A stretch of 37,958 bases of DNA from Rhizophlyctis rosea (GCA_027596075.1 JADGJC010000320.1:6433-44390); one strand, 5' to 3'; shown: positions 1 through 10,810, numbered from the stretch's first letter. Translations and numbers: made by a program. Notes: generated from the sequence alone by a model not told the origin.

Positions 1-1
1 T

Positions 2-1549
2 TTGTTGAGTCTACCACTGATATCTGCTTCACCGCTTTTACCCAGCGGATTGGAGGCTGATGTTGGTGGCTTGTTTGTTGATATTGGACAGCCAACGCCG
101 CCAACCAGGACCTTTAGTCTCAGACACAACCTTCCCGTGATTCCTCCGGGTGGAGAAGAGAGTCAACCTCGTGAATCAGCAAGTAGTCGGGAAGCGGTTG
201 GCGAAAAGATCAAAAAGACCTTTACTCCGCCGTTTGGACGATTCCGATCCGCGTCGCATTCGACGTATAGGTCTAGATCGGACTCAGACCGGACATTACG
301 TTCTGTTAGCACTGTTCCGTCCACGGTTGCATCTTCTACTGGTGTGGCGGGGAGTCCCATGTCGACTCGGGTTGGTGGAAATGCGGGAGTATCACATTTA
401 CATCCCTCCCATCACCACCTGCGGAACCTTCGGATATCCTCTTCGGGAGATTCGGTTTCGAGTTTGGGGTCTCAGCTGGGAATGCGGGACGGGCGGTATG
501 GTCCGGCGCTTCCGTTTGATTTTGCGCCGCCTCCGAGGTGGGAGGATGTTGATGGGCGGGAGGGGAGCGGGGTTGGCGGTGGGGCGGGGTTGGTTGGTGG
601 TGTTGGGGAACGGCTGGGGAGTTTTGGAAAGAGGGCTGGTGCGGACGTTGTGGGAGTTTTTAGGGGTGTCTTTGGGGTGGTGAAAGGAAAGGGGAAGGGG
701 AAGGGCGGTAGGAAGGAGGAGATGAGGGGAAGTGTTGGGGATGGGGATGAGGTTGGTGTTAGACGGCTTAGTGAGCAGGGACCCAGGATTGCGATTGATA
801 CGGTGCGAGGGGATGAGGAGGAAGAGGGAGTGATGCAAGGAGGTGGGGAGGAGAGAAGGATGGGCGGATGGGGCATGGGTTCGGCGGTGCCGAATATCGT
901 TGGACGGATGCGCAATATGAGAAGTATGCCTAACATGATGAAGAGGGGAATGCGGAGTGGGACCGGACAGATTGATGAGGAAGATGAAGAAGATGATGAA
1001 GATATTGTTGAGAATCGTGCTGCTGGGAGGTCATGGTTGGAAGAGGGGAGGTTGAGTCTGGGTAGAGGGTCATTGAATTCGTTCAGTGGGTGGCGAGATC
1101 GCGTTGGCTTTGGAAAGGCTCATAGCGATGTTGGTAGCACGGCTCCAACGGACATGCCGGTACCTGGAGGTCAGCAATCTACCAATCCCGCATCGTCAGC
1201 AGCAGGCTCTCAAGTCAGCTGGGGAGGATCTGCTCAATTACGGTCGTCTCCCTCAAACTCGGCACTTGGATCAAATACGGGAACGGCGGAAAGGAGGAGC
1301 CGGAGGAGGGCTGGATCTGTGTTCGCTTTCGGCAATAGGGATGCAAACAAGGATAGTAGTGAAAGCGGGAGTGGGAGTACCGGTAGAGGCCGAAGCAGTA
1401 GTTTTGGAAGTTTTGCTACCATCAAGGGTCCATTCAAGAAGGGTGGGCCGATTGGACAGTCAAGTGCAGATTTTGTGAGGGAGAGTAAGGGAAGCGAATG
1501 GAGCGGGTTTAGCACTTTGAGGAAGTTTAGGAGGGGCGGTGGGAATTGA
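2..1549 (+). CDS. Low-complexity Ser/Gly/Arg-rich protein, 3' part
   Basis: The frame is open from the left edge to a TGA at 1547-1549, so the start lies outside the window. The 515 visible residues are low complexity. There is a Ser/Thr/Arg-rich region (about residues 60-160), a Gly-rich block (about 185-240), a Lys/Gly block, an acidic run rich in E and D (about 325-340) and a second Ser/Gly/Arg-rich half. The C-terminus is basic (RKFRRGGGN). I see no enzyme motif, membrane segment or signal peptide. The composition suggests a disordered, possibly phosphorylated tail of a larger cytoplasmic protein, which is inference. No family is recognised. Coding status rests on the long frame in moderately GC-rich DNA and on the AT-rich stretch that follows the stop. 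Confidence 0.6.
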   Translation: MLSLPLISASPLLPSGLEADVGGLFVDIGQPTPPTRTFSLRHNLPVIPPGGEESQPRESASSREAVGEKIKKTFTPPFGRFRSASHSTYRSRSDSDRTLRSVSTVPSTVASSTGVAGSPMSTRVGGNAGVSHLHPSHHHLRNLRISSSGDSVSSLGSQLGMRDGRYGPALPFDFAPPPRWEDVDGREGSGVGGGAGLVGGVGERLGSFGKRAGADVVGVFRGVFGVVKGKGKGKGGRKEEMRGSVGDGDEVGVRRLSEQGPRIAIDTVRGDEEEEGVMQGGGEERRMGGWGMGSAVPNIVGRMRNMRSMPNMMKRGMRSGTGQIDEEDEEDDEDIVENRAAGRSWLEEGRLSLGRGSLNSFSGWRDRVGFGKAHSDVGSTAPTDMPVPGGQQSTNPASSAAGSQVSWGGSAQLRSSPSNSALGSNTGTAERRSRRRAGSVFAFGNRDANKDSSESGSGSTGRGRSSSFGSFATIKGPFKKGGPIGQSSADFVRESKGSEWSGFSTLRKFRRGGGN

Positions 1550-1679
1550 GATGTATAATGGGGTGGAACTTGAAGCATATAATCAAGACACGTATTGGAT
1601 TCGGTGTGTATTTGTACTTATACCATAACGGAATAATATAGTAAAATCCCAGTCTATTTCAACAGCAACGCAATGTATT

Positions 1680-3221
1680 CTACTCTGCCTCGCCAATCTC
1701 AAATTGCCGAATCTGATCATTCATACCCCCCGTAAAGAAATACTTCCCATCAGCACTCCCCGCGATCGCCGTGAGACTGTAAGGCGCGGTCCCGGAATAA
1801 TTTCTAACCGGCCAATAGTCGTTCCAACCCCACTGCTGTACCTGTTCAGTGTTGTAGTTTGAACCGAAGATCCATTTCCCGTCGGATGAGACGAGGATTT
1901 TGTTGACGTTTCGTCCGACGTAGCTCATGTCAGAGCCGTATGGGCGTGGGATGAATTGTGGGGGGTTGGTGGATAGGGACCAGGTGGATAGGAAGGATGC
2001 GTTGTTGTATTGGTAGGTTGCGAAGATGTGGGTGGTGTTTGTTACTAGGGTGTCGATGATCGATGTGGGCGTGGAAAGCGTGGAGTTGTGATAGGTTGGG
2101 AATGTAACGACGGCACCTGGGCCCGTGGAGGTAAGTTGGCAACTGTGAACCACTCCCGTGGAGTCGCCCCAGAAAATGGTGCTATCGTCCTTTCCGGTGA
2201 TCGCGGTCATTGCGAAGGCGGAAGTGGTGTTTGGTGGACGTACATAGATCGATTGCCCGTTCCCGAACCCTGCTCCTTCTATGTTCCATGCAGCTACCAA
2301 CCCGGTCCCGTTTGGGTAGGCCGTACCGCTGACGATCAATCGAGTATCTTTCAGTGCGAGCGTGATGCCTCTGATGGGCGAGAAGCTCAAGGCGGTGCTA
2401 TTGAGACTTTTGGACAGGAGTAAGGTCCCGGTGATTGAGCTGTTCGTCGATGATAGATCCCAGGAATAGAGATAATCTGCCGTATCACCACTGTACATCC
2501 TCCGCCCATCGGTGGTGACAGCGATTGCTGAAACTTCAGTTGTATGACCACTGAATGTTTTAAGGAACGTCCCAGAACTGGTATCCCACATCCTAATGGT
2601 CCCCTCATAGGATGGCGAACTGAACATATACCTCCCATCAGACGATAGCGCAATAAGACTACTGGCCCCGGTGTTGGTGAAGTTTCGGATGGGGTAATGG
2701 ACTTGCCAGTTGTTGCTGTTACTGCTGCTGCTGTCATCTGAAGTATGCCCGCGATTTTTATTGAAGATGACGATGGAGATTATGATGATGAAAATGACCA
2801 TCACTAGGGGTGTTGCGCACACTATGCACATGGTCCATTTCGATTTGGTGATGTATTCTCGCGTGCAGCGGTTGCGGAGTTTTGGGCGAGGTGGTTGCGG
2901 GTTGGGAGGATTTTGTTGTGGGGCGGTGTAGGCAGGTAAGGCTTCGGGGAGTTGGATGATCGAATTGGGACCAAGTGCGGGGGGGACTAGCAGGCCGGTT
3001 GCCCCACCTGGAGGCACCAATACGCCTGCTCGACCATCATTAATGCTACTGGTACTTTCCGGCGCCATCCCATACACAAACACCGGCTGTGGGGGGTTGA
3101 CGGTTGCCGCAGGTGTTTGCCCCATGCTGCTCGAACCATGTGCAACGGATTCAGGCGTAACATTTCCCGGCCTCGTCTCACTCCTTGCCCCTGATGAGGA
3201 GGATGCAACTTGTTCCAACAT
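1680..3221 (-). CDS. Type II membrane protein with WD40-type beta-propeller
   Basis: The single-exon frame runs from ATG 3221 to a stop at 1680. The N-terminal 120 residues are Ser/Pro-rich. They are followed by a basic stretch (RNRCTREYITKSK) and one strongly hydrophobic segment rich in I and V (about residues 127-150 from this start). The rest contains WD40-like blades, for example GTIRMWDTSSG followed by FSGH, and YLYSWDLSS. Many N-glycosylation sequons (NFT, NST, NGT, NTT) lie after the membrane segment. Positive charges before it and glycosylation sites after it suggest that the propeller is extracellular and the tail cytosolic. The same frame continues upstream to an ATG at 3485 that begins MTAPPPYEPP, a PY motif typical of cytosolic tails. 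A single TGA at 3252-3254 interrupts it. The true protein may therefore start at 3485 or further upstream. Function is unknown. Confidence 0.7.
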   Translation of the reverse strand: MLEQVASSSSGARSETRPGNVTPESVAHGSSSMGQTPAATVNPPQPVFVYGMAPESTSSINDGRAGVLVPPGGATGLLVPPALGPNSIIQLPEALPAYTAPQQNPPNPQPPRPKLRNRCTREYITKSKWTMCIVCATPLVMVIFIIIISIVIFNKNRGHTSDDSSSSNSNNWQVHYPIRNFTNTGASSLIALSSDGRYMFSSPSYEGTIRMWDTSSGTFLKTFSGHTTEVSAIAVTTDGRRMYSGDTADYLYSWDLSSTNSSITGTLLLSKSLNSTALSFSPIRGITLALKDTRLIVSGTAYPNGTGLVAAWNIEGAGFGNGQSIYVRPPNTTSAFAMTAITGKDDSTIFWGDSTGVVHSCQLTSTGPGAVVTFPTYHNSTLSTPTSIIDTLVTNTTHIFATYQYNNASFLSTWSLSTNPPQFIPRPYGSDMSYVGRNVNKILVSSDGKWIFGSNYNTEQVQQWGWNDYWPVRNYSGTAPYSLTAIAGSADGKYFFTGGMNDQIRQFEIGEAE

Positions 3222-3251
3222 GCCGGTGCCCGGCACAAGGGACCAAGACCT

Positions 3252-4345
3252 TCAAGCTGCTGCGTGAGGATGAAATGGTGGGGGTAGGAGCTTGGAAGCG
3301 TTGGGGATAGTGCTTGCGGCGTGAGCTGGGGTGGCAGGTTGCTGTTGTCGATGCGATGGCCCCAATTGAGCGGAAGGGGCTCGCACGTCCATGGAATGGC
3401 TGGCAGTAGATGTGGAACCCGATGCGGGCTGTGGTTGCTGCCATTCATCTGAGGTCGGTGGTTCGTAGGGCGGTGGAGCCGTCATTACAGTTGGACTTCG
3501 AAAGATGTTTCCAGCATCCGAGCTCGAAAACTGCACACCAAGCAGTCTCACCCTAACATCGACATTTGTTATAAGTAAACAAATCAGTTCAAAAATGCAC
3601 AAGGCATGCGGAGCCTTACCTGTCATCATCAGTCCTCCTGCCGAAAGCGTCTCCAACCATCTGGGCTGAATCCAATCTTTGTGCGGTAGGGAAGATGCTG
3701 GTAATGATAGAAAATTCAGGAGCCTCATCGAGTCTTGCATCCCCCAATGAAACATCTTCATCCGTGATATCGTAAAGCGTCAGAAGACTGGGATCGGCCG
3801 ATTGGGTCTGAGAACAGGTGCTCCGATGCTCCGCAGCTCTTCGATTGTGATGCTGGTGGGAATCCGAAAGGCGGTCGCAGTTTCCCGCTTGCCCAGACAG
3901 GCAGCTGAAAGGAGTATTTCTGACATCTCCTTGAGAGCTTGTTCCAGGCAAAACGATGAAGGAACGGGAATTCGAAACACACCCAAAACCTTCGAATCTT
4001 CCAACACTTCCAACGGAGGCAACACGCCAGCACCTTGTGTTACGCTACCATCCCCCGCAATTATCTCTGCTTTTGGTAGGAAAGTTCCGCGCACAAACCA
4101 CAGGCGCGCCAAATCCTCCTTCCTTTGCGCACAAGGCTTGGTTGTTGGCTCGACCTGGGTAACCACATCCACTTGTGGTTTGGTACTAGGGCAAGTCCGG
4201 ATGTGACCGAGAGACAACCATAAGTCCGGACAATTGGCCAGTCTGTACCCAAGGTGGTCATCAAAAGGACAGACAGTTCCGTTCAAACATGATGGCTCCA
4301 AGGCATTTGCATGTGTTTTAGCAAAAGTGTCTTGTACCCAGGCGG
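3252..4345 (-). CDS. Unknown Cys-containing gene, frame interrupted
   Basis: Three coding-like segments can be chained. The frame 4345-3780 carries a Cys-bearing part (SCLNGTVCPFDD, then CPDLW and RTCP) and a long regular stretch ending near APVLRPNRPIP. From about 3790 coding continues in the next frame (LLTLYDITDED) to a GTAAGG donor at 3619. A 67-nt intron (3619-3553, ending TTAG) joins in phase to RVRLLGVQFSSSD, which continues through MTAPPPYEPP to a TGA at 3252. The change of frame near 3785 has no plausible intron, so it is a frameshift or a sequence error. The 5' end is not fixed. One phase-consistent option is a first exon 4812-4752 (MEPPSPRLPN...) joined through a 421-nt intron to 4330. 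This could be a separate gene or the N-terminus of the membrane protein downstream. No family is recognised. Confidence 0.4.
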
Positions 4346-5001
4346 CGATTCATTTCAATCGTTGATATCGAGGTGAGCACCCAACATGGACGGACCCTCG
4401 CGTCACTGCGCCACATTCTTGTGAATACAAGAACCTAACACACAGATTGTACCACCCGCCACTTTTTCACTGAAATTGAGCTGAGTCGATTTTAGTCCAT
4501 TAGATGGCAATTGGAAACGGTATCAGTGAATTTGTAGCATACACTTCAATGATACGAATGATTCCCTACTCTTAGATCCTTCTTTTTGTCGTTAAGATCT
4601 GTCCATTTGAAGCGGGAACTTCGAAAGACATGTCGAACTGGCCGAAGTCCGAAAAAAAGTGATGCAAAATTACCCAACAATAAAGTGATTCCAAGGAAGC
4701 ATCGTGCACATGATATTCATCTTGGGTTTAGGTGCTCCCAACTTTACTTACCAAGACACCACCTAATGCAGTTTAGCATTGGGTTGGGAAGGCGAGGCGA
4801 AGGCGGTTCCATGATTCATCCCAGGTCTGGCAGGTACAGTGCAATTGATTGTTGATAGAACAAAAAGGAAACCGACTAATGAGAGTACTACAAGCTTCGC
4901 CTCTAGCTCTGAACAAGGCGAGGGTCATGGTCTCGCACTTCAGTTTTCGGGAGTTTCATGACATGCTAAATGAACCCTTCTTGCTACCTTAATCAAGCGT
5001 T
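4346..5001. other. Gene-poor stretch between two minus-strand genes
   Basis: No convincing gene was seen. The only suggestive element is a minus-strand ATG at 4812 followed by 20 codons and a perfect GTAAGT donor at 4751-4746. It could be a first exon of the gene at 3252-4345. A plus-strand open frame at 4586-4855 has no recognisable features and is probably fortuitous. Confidence 0.3.
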
Positions 5002-5940
5002 TCAGCAAGCAAGCTCTTTGGCATCGTTGAGTAGCATCTGAAGAAAAAGAAGATTCACAGCTAAAATTGCACGAGAAGGCGGATATGAAATGTGCTTTGT
5101 GGAAGGCAGTCATACCGCTCTGGAGTCCTTGAAGGATATCGATCTCATTCGCTCTGCAGGCACGACCCGTGCATACATTGCCGGGGTTTTCAGCTTCTTC
5201 AGGAGGAGTAGGACATCGAAGTGCTTGATATAGATGCTATATCATCTCATACGCACACCTTTGAACTGGCAAGCATACTATTTGGTGATCTTGGTCAGAT
5301 ACTTTTTCCTTCCTGTAGGATTGGACTTGATGGCGCCTGAACTCATCCACGCGCCAGATCGAACAAAAAAGGATCCGTGCGGTACACCCGTGAAGAGATG
5401 TGATGGACTGTGCATCCGTAATTCAGAACTCAGGTGCTCCATCGGCGTGCCTGTGGCACTTGTGGTATCCGACGTCAAGCATCGTTGTGGTTGAGATTCA
5501 GTCGGAAACGGTACCGGCTGTGTATCAAGTCATCAATCACTCAAGTCAAATGAACAATCCGATGTGTCGTATTCGCATGTACAGGACAGGATATGCTCAT
5601 ATCATGTGCCATTTAGCATCCTCCCACGCAACAAAGCCAAGAGGCTCAAAATATGCCTGCACCACGGGGCATAAACCAAAATCCAAATCGCAAAGAGTCG
5701 GCATTTCAGCTTCTTGTGAAGCGAAGGCGTAAACTTCATGTCTTAAAACCTTCTCGCATTTGATCTATGCACCGACCGATGAAAGTGATAAAGTCACAAA
5801 GGAGCATGTAAGTCCGTACTAGCGTCAGGCATTCACCCAGAACGAAGGAATAGCCATATGGTACTTCAGCATTTGTATACTGCGTCCCGACTTCTCGAGA
5901 TGTCCGCGACCCATTCATTATTGAAGGATCTTCTCAACAT
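5002..5940 (-). CDS. Candidate small multi-exon gene, unknown function
   Basis: Proposed exons on the minus strand are: 5940-5881 (ATG, MLRRSFNNEWVADISRS...); an exon starting at 5764 after GCATAG (IKCEKVLRHEVYAF...) and reaching about 5600; 5517-5279 after ACACAG; 5236-5116; and 5037-5002 (MLLNDAKELAC and stop). The last three exons join in phase through introns of 42 nt (GTATGC...ATAG) and 78 nt (GTATGA...TTTTTCTTCAG). The first join (GTATAC donor, 116 nt) is also in phase. The donor between the second and third exons is not resolved: no GT donor fits before a TGA at 5597-5599. The predicted protein would be roughly 200 residues with no motif I recognise. The chain of in-phase junctions is the main evidence. 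Each exon is short, so chance cannot be excluded. Confidence 0.35.
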
Positions 5941-6495
5941 TAGTGTCTGGGACGAAGTCTAGTTTCATTCTTGATATGTAGCGCGTTCACTCATCTCCAA
6001 CGCGGCTTTATCAAAAAAGGTTTGTTCAAGGAAGACTCGCCAGCGATGCATCACAGCATTTGGCCATTCAATCATAAAACATCACCGCCAAAGACGATTG
6101 ATACGAAACACAACCCCCATACATTATATCAACACATCATATATTTTCAATCTCCACGGGATCCTATCTTTCACCGAAACTGAAGCACTCGGATCCCAAT
6201 ATCACGAAGTACATACAAAAGAAACATAGTGGAAGGAATATTCACCGTTATCTAAAACTACAGACCGTAAAGAAAAGAAATAGGAAAACAAAAGAAACTA
6301 GAAAACTTGGCAAACAAAACGTCAAATGAATCCCCTCCCGCCCACGGCTAGACTGGGCATATCCTACTCATTAGCTACCAAACCAACTATTCCAACCCAC
6401 CGTACAACTAATAAAATTAACGTGACAGCATTCGACAGAATGTCTCAATAAGCTCCCTCCCTATATATACACACCCGACCACGCGATGAAACCCC
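5941..6495. other. Intergenic, 5' of small gene and 3' of fungalysin
   Basis: AT-rich sequence without a convincing frame. It lies upstream of the candidate gene ending at 5002 and downstream of the stop of the fungalysin gene at 6496, so it probably holds a promoter and a 3' UTR. Nothing else was seen. Confidence 0.4.
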
Positions 6496-9344
6496 TTACA
6501 AATCAATCCCCTCACACCTCTTTGGCAACCCAAAGTCCTCCTTCCCACCCTTGACCGCATCAACACCCAACCCCCTCTTCGCAAACGCCCTCCACAACTC
6601 GCACTGGTTCTCCCCGCCAAACGCGACTTCATCTGCCTGCAGGATCGCATCCCGCGCGTCGACGAAAGTAGGGTAGCAGGGCTGGAGCTTCATGCCGTCC
6701 ACGACGAGTTGGAGGGCGATGATGTTGCCGGCGTGTTGGGGCGTGGGTTTTTTGGGCGTTGTGGGTTTCTTTGGTGTGGGGTCGGTTGGGTCCGTGGGGG
6801 TTTTGTCCTTGTTTTTGGTGGCGTGGGAGGAGGAGTGGTGACGGTGGGAGCGGCGGTAGATTTTGCCCGTTCGGAAGTCGCGGTAGGTGTCGGAGGGTTG
6901 TTGTTTCGATGCCTTGGCGGAGGGGGAGTTGAACCAGTCCGGGTCGAAGCCGTGCTTGTCGACAAGATTCCAGTAGACCTCGTAAAGGATTTCGGCCCAC
7001 ACTTCGCCCTTGGCGTGCACGCCCCAGTAGCCCGGCCGCGAGATGAAGCTGTATGTCGAGGGGTTGACGCTCTTGGAGGTGGAGTACTTGTATTTTCGGA
7101 TGCCTTCGCCGCCGTTGGCGTATTCGCCCATGCCGAAGATGTCGTCGCGGGTGGAGTTGGCCGTCATGCGGGTGATGGTTGCGAAGAAGTCGCCCCAGCC
7201 TTCGCCCATGCCGCCGCTTTCACCCCATCCAAGGCAGTTGACGTTCATGGGCCCGCCGGTCAAGCGGGTGGAGATGCCGTGGGCGTATTCGTGCATCTGA
7301 GCGCACGAGATACAGTGAGCAAGATGACCCTATTTCCAAAGTATTCCCGAAATGAATGCTTACCACGATACCACCCTCCAAATCTCCATCCCTCATAGGC
7401 TTGACGACATCCCACACATACATCCGCATCCTCGGCTGCACACCATCTCTCGGCGTCATGAAGTTCGCATTGTTGTAACCACTTCCGTCCTGGGCATTGG
7501 CAATCACCGCATCACCCCCCTTCCCACCCCGTCCCATGTTGTCGGCTTGGAAGTTGCCGGCGGGTTCGTCGAAGCCATAGACGTCTATTGAAAGGTAGGA
7601 ATTTCGTGAGCGATTGATGTGCGGAGACAGTGTTCATTGAAGCAGCAACCTACGGAAGAGATCGTGAATGATGTTGTTCCAGAAGAAGAGGTTCGTCACG
7701 GCAGCGTCGACGTAACTCTCCGGATCTTGCTTGTGGTCAATAGGGAAGTCAAAGTCCAACGTGACATTGCCGTCCGGACGGTGGTTGTCGCGCCAGTTCG
7801 TTTTGCCCTCTGAAAAAATTTATTGAATGATGTCAGCCGCATGAACCCCATGACTCCACACTGTCCAAAATCGCAAGCTCACCCCAATTTTCCTGCGCAA
7901 ACACATTATTCCCCGCCGTAGTAGTGTAGTTCTTCCTCCCACCCTGAGAATGCCACCCAAACGGACTCGCAACAGGATGGGCAGGATCCTCAACCAAGAC
8001 TCTCTCCCCACAAAGCGGGTCATTCGTGCCCAAAGGATAGATGTTGTAACTCGCATCGCTGACCCAATCCACCAAACTCTTCACCTTGCCGCTAGCAGCG
8101 TCCACAAAGGCATTGTAGTAATTGTCCTTCAATTCTACTTCCAAGTCCCATACTAGCTTGAGGGCGCCGTCTTCTTGGATGTATTTGAGTTTGGCGGGGA
8201 CATCGTTGAGGGTGAAGGAGGCGCCCGAGATGAGGAAGGAGGGGGCGTCGGAGGATGGGGCGAGGCTGTCGACGGTTTGGGCGAGGCTGTCGACGGGTGC
8301 GGCGACGAGGTCGTCTGCGGCGGAGGACGGGATTTCGATCTCCAGGAAGCGAGCGAAGGAGAGAAGGGCTTCGGCTGGACCTAGCTGGATAGCCTGGGAA
8401 GCCAAGTTGATGATGCCGTCTTCCCGGATGGATGGACGGATGCGGTGTTTGGGCCGGGCAATGAAATCTCCGTCTGCATTGGCGACGATGAGGGGTTGTG
8501 GAGTCTTGTCGTGATCAGCAGGGTTTTCTTCGCTGGCTGGCCCATCGGCGGCGGGGTAGAAGGAATGACCGAAGGAGATCACTCGACCAGAGGCATCCAC
8601 GTTGACGTTCGCAACACCGTTGGTCACCTCCAGACCATCGACAAGCTGCTGGAGGTAGACATGCGTGACCCCGTTGTGCTTCGAACGGTGACTGCTGGAG
8701 ACCACAAAGTGGTTCGCCGAAAGGCCCAGCTTTCCGGCCGCGTATCTGTTGACGTGGGAATTGCAATCAGTACTGGTGTGGACACCGCCGTACATCCATC
8801 CATCATCACCCTCCTCCTGCTCCTACATATGACTATCCATTCGCTGAAGCTCAGTCATTATTCTACTCCACAGTAAAAGAATGTGCGCTGCGCGCACTTG
8901 TCCGAATTCCGCTTACTAATGTGCTTCGCAGATTGCCGTCCTACGGATGGCCTTTCAGGCGCTCCGCGCTTTCTTTAACCAGCTTCGCAACCCCGTCCAC
9001 CCCAAACCCACCCTACTTTCCCAGGCGCTCCGCGCCTTTGGCCAGCTTCGCACCCTCCCCTACCCATTTCCCACCACCCACCGTGGCAGCAAAACTCACT
9101 TGAGGGCGACATCAACAGGCTCCACGTCCTTAAATCCAGTAGAAGTAGTCAAGAGATTGACTACGGCATTCTCATTATCAACGCCATGAATGAAAGATTG
9201 AGTAATGACGTCGGGCCCAAAGTTTCCATAAGTCCTTGCGACACCAGAGGCAGTGGAAGAAGGAGAGTGATGATGATGAGGATGGGCAGTGGCCGAGAAG
9301 AGTGCCGCACCCAAGACCGTCGCCGCCAAAAGCGAGACCTTCAT
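6496..9344 (-). CDS. Secreted fungalysin metalloprotease (M36)
   Basis: Five exons join in phase: 9344-9100, 8745-7883, 7809-7654, 7584-7364 and 7296-6496, giving 761 residues. Introns are 354, 73, 69 and 67 nt with GTGAGT, GTGAGC, GTAGGT and GTAAGC donors. The protein starts with a clear signal peptide ([20 protein letters not shown]) and a His-rich stretch. A fungalysin-type propeptide follows ([19 protein letters not shown]). The catalytic domain has NFQADN, the zinc motif HEYAH (about residues 497-501) immediately after the fourth intron, and GGMGEGWGD, which supplies the third zinc ligand. The domain ends with the conserved [14 protein letters not shown] region. M36 enzymes are zinc endopeptidases secreted as proenzymes that degrade host or environmental protein. 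All catalytic residues visible to me are intact. Unusual: about 65 Lys/His/Thr/Pro-rich residues (6924-6730) are inserted between FNSP and GNIIALQ, where family members normally have only a short loop. Confidence 0.95.
8956..9052. repeat. Paired direct repeat in fungalysin intron 1
   Basis: Two near-identical copies, 8956-8989 and 9022-9052, both begin CAGGCGCTCCGCGC and end CAGCTTCGCA. They are separated by C-rich sequence and lie inside the 354-nt first intron of the fungalysin gene. That intron is about five times longer than the other introns of the gene. Confidence 0.7.
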
Positions 9345-10789
9345 GATAGTGATTTAACGCGAGAACCCTGATATTGTCAAAAGGGATCTGTGAGTATTTG
9401 GGTGCGAAGCGAAGCGAGAGAAATCATTCCCATATGCAGATAACCCCGCACCCTTCCCTATCCTTCTACTTTCCACTTTCGAAGTGGACCCCTGATTGAA
9501 CAGCGAAGTTGCCCAAGCAGACATTTCACGACCACCAATCTACCACACACCAATACCAACCTGTTCTATCCGATATGTACCGACAAAGAAGGCAAGCGAA
9601 CCAACGAAAAGAAACAGGATAGAGTGCGAAGCGGTGAGGGGGAACTTGAGTATGGAGAAGTACGGAATGTCAGGGAGCCGAGGTTTGTAATTTCTGACGG
9701 GCAATGACCGACGAGGGGTAGTGAAGGAGGGTTTATGGAGGAACAGTATGAGGACAAGAAGAGGTTCCCCTTTTAGCCGTCCGTCGGTCAGTACCGGTTA
9801 GTCAGGCGAGAGTAGTAGTGAAGAGGAGCAAGGGGTTGGTTTGACAACAGCAAACCCCTTCTCTCTTTTGGTTATCAATGGTACCTATGCGGGAATACAG
9901 CAGGCAACAGCATATTCCCTGTGTGCAATTATCGCATGAGCAATTCATATCTGAGCATCGCACCATGGATATGGATGGCCCAGCAATCACTGTCAGTCTG
10001 CCAGTCTGCATCTCCCCTGTCAGTCTCCGATAGAGACACAACCTCACATGGGATGGATGACACGCGCCACATTCATGGGTTGATCTCGTGCCTGTGCCAC
10101 TCTCCACTCTCGGCCCCCCTTGCTTTTGGGTGGTCGGAGGTGTCTTCATCTTCGGGGCTACCCTGGTCAATGGCCTAAAATGGATGGCATCATTTCGTCC
10201 ATTTATGTGCAAAATTACATCGAGTCTGCGCCTTCCGGACTCTCCACCGCAACAGGGGATTCGAAACCATCACACTTTTGATGGCCAAAGTGGACGGACG
10301 GCCCGAGGTTGCTGTTGATTATAAAAGGACTGGCATCAAGCGCCCCTTGGTCCTCTATCTGCCATGTACTTTGAGCAATGATTCATGGCCCATACATCTC
10401 ATATCTGATGGCACGGCGTTTTCAAAAGGAAATTTGGAGTGATGAATCTTTACACTCAACCACTCCCCCAGTATAGCTGACACCAGCTTGTATTTCTTAT
10501 CTGGTGGCGCAAATGCAGCCGATTAGGCATCAACAATAAAGCATAACGACTCCTGGCATCATACCTAGCCCATAAGCTGGTACCCTCGACTGTTACCACC
10601 CCTGCAATTGATGGATTCAGCGGTGCCACTTCAAGGTGAATAGCAAAATGACGCAACAAGGTCCCGCCTCAGTAGTGAGCACGCGAGATGATCAAATTAT
10701 CTGCCAATAGTTGCCAACGCTGGTGGCGTCATCAGAGCAATTTATAGCCCTCTCAATTCGCAGAGGTTGATACCTGAAAGAGCACTGGC

Positions 10790-10810
10790 TGACTGTCTTG
10801 CGGACAGTCA
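10790..10810. repeat. Perfect 8-bp inverted repeat with 5-nt loop
   Basis: TGACTGTC at 10790-10797 and GACAGTCA at 10803-10810 flank TTGCG. The sequence is short and isolated, with no flanking U-tract or gene end, and its role is unknown. Confidence 0.5.

Noticed and set aside
398..936. Minus-strand Pro/Ser-rich frames
   Set aside because: Antisense of the Gly/Arg-rich coding region at the left edge.
5090..5250. Ankyrin-like reading (GMTAFHKA) on the minus strand
   Set aside because: The similarity is very short, and the alternative frame with good splice sites explains the same bases better.
6709..7398. 229-codon plus-strand frame across the fungalysin gene
   Set aside because: Exact antisense of the fungalysin exons; a shadow frame.
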